12,211 nucleotides of DNA, from contig JAUVNZ010000022.1 of NCBI GenBank assembly GCA_030599435.1, positions 1 through 12,211 on the forward strand, in the 5' to 3' direction. Below the pieces are notes generated by a model, which saw nothing but the letters and a program-made list of their open reading frames with translations, did no database searches and was not told the origin of the DNA. Position numbers and translations under genes: made by a program. This DNA comes from Gammaproteobacteria bacterium. Lineage in GTDB: Bacteria; Pseudomonadota; Gammaproteobacteria; SZUA-152. Shown piece by piece: positions 6,658 to 12,211 of this stretch; within the stretch, counting starts at the first letter, position 1, and each line of letters begins with the position of its first letter.

Positions 6658-7425
6658 TTAAAGATTTTCGTCCGGCCGTTTTGTTAACACTTCGTGACTA
6701 TCTTCAGTAACGAGAATGGTGTGTTCCCATTGCGCGGAAAGGCTGCGGTCCTTAGTGACCACTGTCCAGCCGTCTTTAAGTTGCTTAACATGACGCTTAC
6801 CAGCATTAATCATCGGCTCAATGGTAAAGGTCATGCCAGGTTCCAAAATAATACCCGTGCCGGCTTCACCATAATGCAGCACCTGAGGTTCTTCGTGAAA
6901 GGTCGTACCAATGCCGTGACCACAATACTCTCGAACCACTGAGCAGTTTTTGGCCTCAGCATATTTTTGAATAGCATGGCCTATGTCCCCCAGGTGAATC
7001 CCGGGTTTGACGATTTCGATACCAATCTTCAGACATTTATGGCTGATATCGCATACCCGCTGCGCAAGGACTGAAGGTTGACCAACAAAAAACATTTTGC
7101 TGGTATCGCCGTGGAAACCATCCTTGATGACAGTGATATCAATATTAATAATATCTCCCTTTTTAAGTTTTTTATCGCTGGGGATACCATGGCAAACCTG
7201 CTGGTTTACCGAGGTGCAAATGGATTTGGGGAACCCGTGATAATTGAGCGGTGCTGGAATGGCATCCTGCACATTGACGGTGTAGTCATGACAGATATCG
7301 TTTAGCTCATCGGTGCTGACACCGGGTTTAATGTGGGGTGCGATCATTACAAGTTGCTCAGCCGCTAGCTGGCCCGCGACCCGCATTTTTTCAATATCTT
7401 CAGCCGTTTTGATGTTAATGCTCAT
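6658..7425 (-). CDS. map: Type I methionine aminopeptidase
   Basis: Removes the N-terminal methionine from nascent proteins after deformylation; a cytosolic metalloenzyme of the pita-bread fold. The 255-residue length fits type Ia enzymes (E. coli 264). The five metal ligands are visible: Asp96 (NIDIT), Asp107 (GFHGDTSK), His170 (EYCGHGIG), Glu203 (TIEPM) and Glu234 (AQWEHTI). His79 (VCHGIP) and His177 (TFHEEP) are the usual substrate-site histidines. There is no N-terminal zinc-finger extension. It is divergent from rpsB and precedes glnD with a 44-bp gap, the standard gammaproteobacterial arrangement. The ribosome site before the ATG is weak (purine-rich AGAGATAG/ACAGAG), but the N-terminus MSINIKTAEDIEKMR is the family norm, so the start is secure. 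Confidence 0.97.
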   Translation of the reverse strand: MSINIKTAEDIEKMRVAGQLAAEQLVMIAPHIKPGVSTDELNDICHDYTVNVQDAIPAPLNYHGFPKSICTSVNQQVCHGIPSDKKLKKGDIINIDITVIKDGFHGDTSKMFFVGQPSVLAQRVCDISHKCLKIGIEIVKPGIHLGDIGHAIQKYAEAKNCSVVREYCGHGIGTTFHEEPQVLHYGEAGTGIILEPGMTFTIEPMINAGKRHVKQLKDGWTVVTKDRSLSAQWEHTILVTEDSHEVLTKRPDENL

Positions 7426-7493
7426 TCTCTGTTTCTATCTCTATTCTGGGCTGGTATTTGCCCTGTTTTCCCTGGTCGGGACTATATATTCGT

Positions 7494-7550
7494 CAGAAGC
7501 CTGTTTTGGGGCTATCAGGGGTCCATTTTACATCAAAAACAGGGCTTCTG
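7494..7550. repeat. Long inverted repeat beside the rpsB promoter
   Basis: CAGAAGCCTGTTTT at 7494-7507 is matched by AAAACAGGGCTTCTG at 7536-7550, a perfect 14-bp inverted repeat except for one extra G, with a 28-bp spacer. Another copy of the inner half, GCCCTGTTTT, lies at 7460-7469 and is exactly the reverse complement of 7536-7545. The right arm ends one base before the rpsB -35 element. This could be an operator with several half-sites, or a cruciform or transcript hairpin in the map mRNA leader. Confidence 0.65.
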
Positions 7551-7551
7551 A

Positions 7552-7580
7552 TTGTCGTAAAAGGCCGGTTATGGTATAAA
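7552..7580 (+). promoter_or_regulatory. Predicted rpsB promoter with GC-rich discriminator
   Basis: TTGTCG (7552-7557) and TATAAA (7575-7580) are spaced by exactly 17 nt. They are followed by GCCCGCGC, a GC-rich discriminator of the kind found at stringently controlled rRNA and ribosomal-protein promoters. Transcription would begin near 7587, giving a leader of about 175 nt before rpsB. Confidence 0.65.
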
Positions 7581-7586
7581 GCCCGC

Positions 7587-7761
7587 GCTGTTTAAGCAAT
7601 ATGCTGCAGCATTAACCGGGGAAGATGGTTTTGCGCTATTAACCCCATAATCCGCACACGTATCGGCACATATATCTGGGTGCCCTGGCCTGGTCCAAGC
7701 GACTAATCCAGGGTTGGTATATGGGATACGTGGAGGCCTAACCCATACAAAGGAAATTATT
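7587..7761 (+). promoter_or_regulatory. rpsB 5' leader, candidate S2 autoregulatory RNA
   Basis: The leader holds pairable segments. CCCTGG at 7683-7688 pairs with CCAGGG at 7708-7713. TATGGG at 7720-7725 pairs with CCCATA at 7742-7747, which ends 3 nt before the AAGGA ribosome site (7750-7754). In enterobacteria the rpsB leader binds S2 to repress translation, and a leader RNA (t44/tff) lies in this same place. Equivalence here is inferred from position and the hairpin next to the ribosome site, not from sequence identity. Confidence 0.45.
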
Positions 7762-8838
7762 ATGCCTCAAGTGACCATGCGTCAAATGTTGGAGGCGGGC
7801 GTTCATTTTGGACACCAAGCCCGTTTCTGGAATCCCAAGATGGCTCCGTACATCTTCGGCGAACGAAACAAGATCCATATTGTTAATCTCGAAAAGACCC
7901 TTCCATTGTATAACGATGCCACCAATTTTTTGGGTAAATTAGCATCTAATAAGGGCAAAGTTCTCTTTGTGGGTACTAAACGTGCCGCAAGAGACACTAT
8001 CAAAGAAAATGCTGAACGTGTTGGCATGCCATATGTTAACCATCGCTGGTTGGGTGGCATGCTCACCAATTTCAATACTGTTAAGCAGTCCATTAAACGA
8101 CTCAAAGAACTGGAGTCTATGGCCGCGGACGGTAGTTTTGGAAAAATAAGTAAAAAAGAAGCGCTGATGTTGACTCGTGAGCAGGAAAAGCTGGATCGCA
8201 GCCTCGGTGGCATCAAAGATATGAACGGTTTGCCTGATGCGGTTTTCATTATTGACGTGGGCCACGAGAAGATCGCAGTGTCTGAAGCACGTAAGTTAAA
8301 CATTCCTATTATCGGTGTCGTTGACACTAATACTAACCCTGATGGCATTGACTATGTTGTTCCAGGCAATGATGACGCGATGCGCGCAATTCAATTGTAC
8401 GTACGTGGCGCAGCAGACTCGATCGTAGAAAGTCGCGCAGCAGCTCTGCTAACAGAAGATAAAGCAGACGCATTTGTCGAAGTTGATGAGGGTGCAAAAG
8501 AAGAAGTAGTTAAAAAGAAAATCATTAAAAAGAAAATAATTAAAAAAGAAGTAGCAGCTAAAGAAGAAACAGTTGAAAAGGAAGTGGTAAAAAAGGCAGA
8601 AGTTAAAAAAGAAGCTGCTAAGGAAGAAATAGTTAGTGAGGAAACGGCCGAAAAGAAGGTCGTCAAAAAAGAAGCCGCTAAGGAAGAAACAGTTAGTGAG
8701 GAAACGGCCGAAAAGAAGGTCGTCAAAAAAGAAGCCGCTAAGAAGGAAACAGTTAAAAAGAAAGTAGTAAAAAAGGCAGCGGCTAAAAAGAAGGTAGTTA
8801 AAAAGAAAGTAGTTAAAAAGAAAGCTGCGAGCGATTAA
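7762..8838 (+). CDS. rpsB: 30S ribosomal protein S2 with long Lys-rich repeat tail
   Basis: S2 is an essential late-binding protein of the small subunit that helps recruit S1. The core, residues 1 to about 243, is normal: [52 protein letters not shown] and [19 protein letters not shown] are all standard. The protein is 358 residues, against about 240 for E. coli. The extra part, residues about 244-358, is low complexity: about 41 Lys and 22 Glu with Ala and Val, built from units like KKxVVKK and [20 protein letters not shown]. The charge mix turns strongly basic at the end ([18 protein letters not shown]). It is in frame with the core and ends in a normal stop 181 bp before tsf, so it looks genuinely translated. 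The start is the ATG at 7762, with AAGGA 7 nt upstream; the frame opens earlier at 7714, but that lies in the leader. Confidence 0.96.
   Translation: MPQVTMRQMLEAGVHFGHQARFWNPKMAPYIFGERNKIHIVNLEKTLPLYNDATNFLGKLASNKGKVLFVGTKRAARDTIKENAERVGMPYVNHRWLGGMLTNFNTVKQSIKRLKELESMAADGSFGKISKKEALMLTREQEKLDRSLGGIKDMNGLPDAVFIIDVGHEKIAVSEARKLNIPIIGVVDTNTNPDGIDYVVPGNDDAMRAIQLYVRGAADSIVESRAAALLTEDKADAFVEVDEGAKEEVVKKKIIKKKIIKKEVAAKEETVEKEVVKKAEVKKEAAKEEIVSEETAEKKVVKKEAAKEETVSEETAEKKVVKKEAAKKETVKKKVVKKAAAKKKVVKKKVVKKKAASD
8611..8760 (+). repeat. 60-bp tandem repeat inside the rpsB tail
   Basis: Bases 8611-8670 and 8671-8730 are 60-bp units that differ at only two positions by my reading. A third, partial and more diverged unit follows at 8731-8760. 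Each unit encodes a 20-residue block beginning EAAKEE and ending EKKVVKK. Shorter GTTAAAAAGAAA-like units flank the array on both sides. The near identity, including synonymous sites, implies recent duplication by slippage or unequal recombination. Confidence 0.9.
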
Positions 8839-8961
8839 AACTGCCAAATAACCCCTGGTCTACGGCCTGGGCTGAAGTTTAGACTACTTCTGTATTAGCA
8901 AAAGAAAGTTAACTGGCTGGCCTAAAATATATTTTAACTTACATGTAAAGGCTGACAGTTA

Positions 8962-8990
8962 TGGTGACTCCATACTATGTAGAGTTACCA
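8962..8990 (+). promoter_or_regulatory. Hairpin in rpsB-tsf intergenic leader
   Basis: TGGTGACTC (8962-8970) pairs with GAGTTACCA (8982-8990) as a 9-bp stem with one G-U pair; CAT/ATG in the loop can pair further. No U-run follows, so it is not a classic intrinsic terminator. It lies 29 nt before the tsf start, in the 181-bp gap, and could tune read-through from rpsB or mRNA processing. Confidence 0.5.
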
Positions 8991-9019
8991 GCAACAGTAA
9001 AAATTATGAGGATAAAGTA

Positions 9020-9898
9020 ATGGCTATAACAGCAGGATTGGTAAAAGAGCTACGTGAGCGTACCGGTGCCGGCATGATGGAGTGCAAAAAGGCATTAGTA
9101 GAAACAGATGGTGATATAGACGCTGCGATTGATCTTATGCGTAAAAGTGGTGCGGCAAAAGCTGATAAAAAAGCAGGTCGAACAGCGGCTGAAGGTTTAA
9201 TCGTGTTCAAGGGTAGTAATGACAGTAAAAATGCAGTGATGGTTGAAGTAAACTGTGAAACCGATTTTGTCACCAAGGGTGATGATTTCCTGAATTTTTC
9301 CTCTGCAGTGGCACAGGCTGCACTGGATCAAAAGCCAGCTGATATTGATGCTTTGTTAGCGTTACCACTTGATGGTGGTGAGAATGTAGCGGACGCCACT
9401 AAAACCCTGATTGCTAAAGTGGGTGAAAATATGAACGTACGCCGATTTGTCAGCAGAACGACAGATGGCGTATTAGGTGTCTATCTACATAGTGGTCGAA
9501 TTGGTGTAATGGTAGAGCTTAAGGGCGGAGATGAGACATTGGCAAAAGACATCGCTATGCATGTTGCTGCTAGCAGGCCCATTTGCGTGGGTGAAGATGA
9601 AGTGCCTTCTGAATTAATTGAAAAAGAAAAAGAGATATTTTCTGCGCAGGCAGCAGAAAGTGGTAAACCGCCAGAAATCGTTGAGAAAATGGTTGGTGGC
9701 CGCATTAAGAAATATCTGAAGGAAATTACTTTGCTGAGCCAGCCTTTTGTTAAGAATCCTGACCAGACAGTTGAACAGTTAGTAAAAGCAGCTGGCGCAA
9801 CAGTTGTTGGTTTTGATCGCCTGGAAGTAGGTGAGGGGATTGAAAAGAAAGTTGAAAATTTTGCTGAAGAGGTTATGGCGCAAGCACAAGGTAGTTAG
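9020..9898 (+). CDS. tsf: Translation elongation factor Ts
   Basis: EF-Ts is the nucleotide exchange factor that releases GDP from EF-Tu in the cytosol. The 292 residues are close to E. coli (283). The N-terminal UBA-like domain is clear ([20 protein letters not shown], residues 6-25). The EF-Tu contact motif TDFV is at 81-84 ([16 protein letters not shown]). The core and dimerisation subdomains follow ([36 protein letters not shown]). The C-terminal module is present. The start has GAGGA at 9008-9012, 7 nt upstream. It follows rpsB in the universal order and probably shares its transcript, though the 181-bp gap with a hairpin may allow separate control. Nothing unusual is seen in the protein. 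Confidence 0.98.
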   Translation: MAITAGLVKELRERTGAGMMECKKALVETDGDIDAAIDLMRKSGAAKADKKAGRTAAEGLIVFKGSNDSKNAVMVEVNCETDFVTKGDDFLNFSSAVAQAALDQKPADIDALLALPLDGGENVADATKTLIAKVGENMNVRRFVSRTTDGVLGVYLHSGRIGVMVELKGGDETLAKDIAMHVAASRPICVGEDEVPSELIEKEKEIFSAQAAESGKPPEIVEKMVGGRIKKYLKEITLLSQPFVKNPDQTVEQLVKAAGATVVGFDRLEVGEGIEKKVENFAEEVMAQAQGS

Positions 9899-9918
9899 CA
9901 ACAATAACCGTTAGTTTT

Positions 9919-10689
<771 letters not shown>

Positions 10690-10746
10690 TATTTGATTGT
10701 TCTCTATTAGAAGCCATAAAAAATATAGGCGTGGAATTAAATAGTT

Positions 10747-11304
10747 ATGATTAATGATATTAAAAAAGATGCTAATACTCGTATGAGTAAAAGTATTGAG
10801 TCTCTTAAAGGGGAGTTGACCAAACTTCGTACCGGAAGGGCGCATACTAGCTTGCTTGACCACATTACGGTTGATTATTACGGTAACGAAACCCCCTTGA
10901 ACCAGGTTGCAACTGTAGCTGTTGCTGACGCGCGTATGCTTACTGTTACTCCGTGGGAAAAGCCTATGGTCCAGGCTGTTGAGAAGGCGATTATGACTTC
11001 TAATCTGGGCTTGAATCCTGCTACGTCTGGAACAGTTATCCGTGTTCCTTTGCCCCCTCTTACCGAAGAACGTCGTAAAGACATGATTAAGCTGGTTAGG
11101 AAAGAAGGCGAGAATTCAAAAGTTGCTATCCGTAATATTCGTCGCGATGCTAATAATGACATTAAAGAATTATTAAAAGAAAAAGAAATAACAGAGGACG
11201 AAGAACGCCAGGGTGAAGAGGCTGTTCAGAAGTTAACAGATAGTCACGTGGCAGAGGTAGATAAACTTCTGGAGGCAAAAGAAAAAGACCTCATGGAAAT
11301 ATAA
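10747..11304 (+). CDS. frr: Ribosome recycling factor
   Basis: RRF, with EF-G, splits the post-termination ribosome so that it can be reused. The protein has the standard 185 residues. Domain I helices are present: [20 protein letters not shown] (about 13-32) contains the conserved RTGRA motif. Domain II lies at about 31-104 ([21 protein letters not shown]). The C-terminal helices include [20 protein letters not shown] and [11 protein letters not shown]. It starts at ATG 10747; the ribosome site GTGGA at 10731-10735 is weak and 11 nt away, but the N-terminus [13 protein letters not shown] fits the family. It is followed by a 167-bp gap and then uppS, with no dxr between. Confidence 0.98.
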   Translation: MINDIKKDANTRMSKSIESLKGELTKLRTGRAHTSLLDHITVDYYGNETPLNQVATVAVADARMLTVTPWEKPMVQAVEKAIMTSNLGLNPATSGTVIRVPLPPLTEERRKDMIKLVRKEGENSKVAIRNIRRDANNDIKELLKEKEITEDEERQGEEAVQKLTDSHVAEVDKLLEAKEKDLMEI

Positions 11305-11471
11305 AGTGATACAGCATTGTTTGTCACTTAGCCCTCACATGTTTTGTTCAAAGACGAAAATCAGTAGAACTATTCCTTATCCTGTTTCAGGAAAAATTAG
11401 CGTGCATTCAGATCTATTTTGTTCGCGGAACTTGTCAGTTCGTTTAAACGCTCAGGCCAGGGGTATTTTCC
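11305..11471 (+). other. frr-uppS intergenic region, weak hairpins only
   Basis: The gap has AGTGA at 11305-11309 facing TCACT at 11324-11328, and TTCCT at 11373-11377 facing AGGAA at 11389-11393. These are 5-bp stems, too weak to call terminators. No clear promoter was found. An uppS promoter here is possible, because the gap is longer than others in the operon. Confidence 0.4.
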
Positions 11472-12211
11472 ATGCCTGACGATAAGCCTGATTCTATAGC
11501 GCCCAATAATCTAATTCCTCGTCATATCGCCGTCATTATGGATGGTAATGGTCGATGGGCGGAAAAACGTAATAAAGCACGAGTCATGGGGCATCGAGCC
11601 GGTGTTGAAGCAGTGAGGGGAGTCGTTGAGTATTGCGCTGAGCAAGGAATCGAAGTACTTACGTTATTTGCTTTCAGTAGTGAAAACTGGAGACGACCAA
11701 AGAAAGAAGTCGGTCTGTTAATGGAGCTTTTCATGACGGCTTTAGGGCGTGAAGTAAAACGTATGCATAAAAATGAAGTACGGCTCCGCATCATTGGCGA
11801 TATAAAAATGTTTTCAGTGGCGTTACAGGAACGCATCAAAAAGGCAGAAAAATTAACAGAAGATAATAAAGGGCTCACAGTAGTAGTGGCTGCAAATTAC
11901 GGAGGCCGATGGGATATAACCCAGGCCGCAAAAAAGTTATCTGGTCTTGTAGAAAAGGGTGAGTTGACCATAGATGATATTACGCAAGAAAGAATGGCAG
12001 ATTGTATTTCATTGAGTGATTTGCCAGAACCTGATTTATTTATAAGAACGGGTGGTGAGAAACGCATTAGTAACTTTTTGTTATGGCAATTGGCTTATAC
12101 AGAATTATATTTCACCGACACATTGTGGCCTGACTTCAATAAAGAAGCATTATCTGAGGCAATAGCATCATTTGCGTCACGTCAGCGTCGTTTTGGCCAA
12201 ACTGGCAAACA
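11472..12211 (+). CDS. uppS: Undecaprenyl diphosphate synthase (isoprenyl transferase), 3' end outside window
   Basis: Condenses isopentenyl diphosphate onto farnesyl diphosphate in cis to make the C55 carrier for peptidoglycan and other wall polymers. 246 complete residues are visible and the frame is still open at the window edge; E. coli UppS has about 253, so only the last few residues are missing. Seen in order are IPRHIAVIMDGNGRWAEKR (catalytic Asp24), MGHRAGVEAVR, LFAFSSENWRRP, ANYGGRWDI, and the C-terminal signature LFIRTGGEKRISNFLLWQLA with YTELYFTDTLWPDF. The ATG at 11472 has CAGGGG about 9 nt upstream, and no in-frame start lies nearer the conserved block. cdsA is expected next. 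Confidence 0.96.
   Translation, partial: MPDDKPDSIAPNNLIPRHIAVIMDGNGRWAEKRNKARVMGHRAGVEAVRGVVEYCAEQGIEVLTLFAFSSENWRRPKKEVGLLMELFMTALGREVKRMHKNEVRLRIIGDIKMFSVALQERIKKAEKLTEDNKGLTVVVAANYGGRWDITQAAKKLSGLVEKGELTIDDITQERMADCISLSDLPEPDLFIRTGGEKRISNFLLWQLAYTELYFTDTLWPDFNKEALSEAIASFASRQRRFGQTGK

Larger units (their letters stand above)
7426..7761. other. 336-bp divergent control region between map and rpsB
   Basis: No gene is seen here. The region holds an inverted repeat at 7494-7550, the rpsB promoter at 7552-7580 and a leader with paired segments at 7587-7761, each listed separately. For map I found only a weak -10 candidate (TATAGT on the minus strand, about 7482-7487) without a clear -35. Confidence 0.7.

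Noticed and set aside
7714..7761. Earlier ATG for rpsB
   Set aside because: It falls in the leader; the standard S2 N-terminus begins at 7762 with AAGGA 7 nt upstream.
8611..8760. CRISPR-like array
   Set aside because: The units are contiguous with no unique spacers and lie in frame within rpsB.
8391..8847. Antisense open frames opposite the rpsB tail
   Set aside because: They are reverse-strand readings of AAG/AAA/GAA repeats (Phe/Leu/Ser-rich), have no ribosome site, and are explained by the repeat.
11305..11471. Loss of dxr between frr and uppS
   Set aside because: The absence is the normal arrangement in Pseudomonas-like genomes, where dxr follows cdsA; that region is outside the window.

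Overview
The window looks like chromosomal DNA of a gammaproteobacterium with moderate GC content. The best evidence is gene order. A map-glnD pair on the minus strand lies divergent from rpsB-tsf-pyrH-frr-uppS on the plus strand, a classic gammaproteobacterial translation and cell-envelope block. uppS follows frr directly with no dxr between them, as I recall for Pseudomonas-type genomes and unlike E. coli. The proteins are full length with intact catalytic motifs, so this is not a decayed genome. No phage, transposase, CRISPR array, tRNA or rRNA was seen.

Layout. Bases 1-1148 hold the end of an EamA/DMT-type membrane transporter, a convergent small conserved-looking protein of unknown function, and a VOC (glyoxalase-fold) metalloprotein. 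Bases 1149-1280 and 3855-3964 each hold a palindrome-rich intergenic element with related arms (GAATGNCTGCT and AGCAGNCNTTC). Between these two elements lies an accessory-looking block. It contains a minus-strand exported protein that appears to be a fusion of an outer-membrane-type N-terminus and a TlpA-like thioredoxin C-terminus, and a divergent RegB/RegA (PrrBA, RoxSR) redox two-component system. By eye this block is richer in GC than the AT-rich glnD that follows.

Bases 3965-7425 (minus) carry map then glnD, 44 bp apart: methionine aminopeptidase and the PII uridylyltransferase/uridylyl-removing nitrogen sensor. Bases 7426-7761 are a divergent control region. It has an rRNA-like promoter for rpsB with a GC-rich discriminator, a structured rpsB leader, and an unexplained inverted repeat with extra half-sites. 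Bases 7762-12211 carry ribosomal protein S2, EF-Ts, UMP kinase, ribosome recycling factor and a nearly complete undecaprenyl diphosphate synthase that runs off the window.

How the genes work together. S2, EF-Ts and RRF serve the ribosome cycle, Map processes nascent chains, PyrH makes UDP, and UppS supplies the lipid carrier for peptidoglycan. GlnD links glutamine status to PII proteins, and RegBA links quinone/redox status to transcription. The most unusual observations are the roughly 115-residue Lys/Glu/Ala/Val repeat tail on ribosomal protein S2, the apparent OMP-TlpA gene fusion, and a RegR-box-like site upstream of regB. I see no convincing new multi-gene system; most of the window is core genome with an accessory insertion around regBA.
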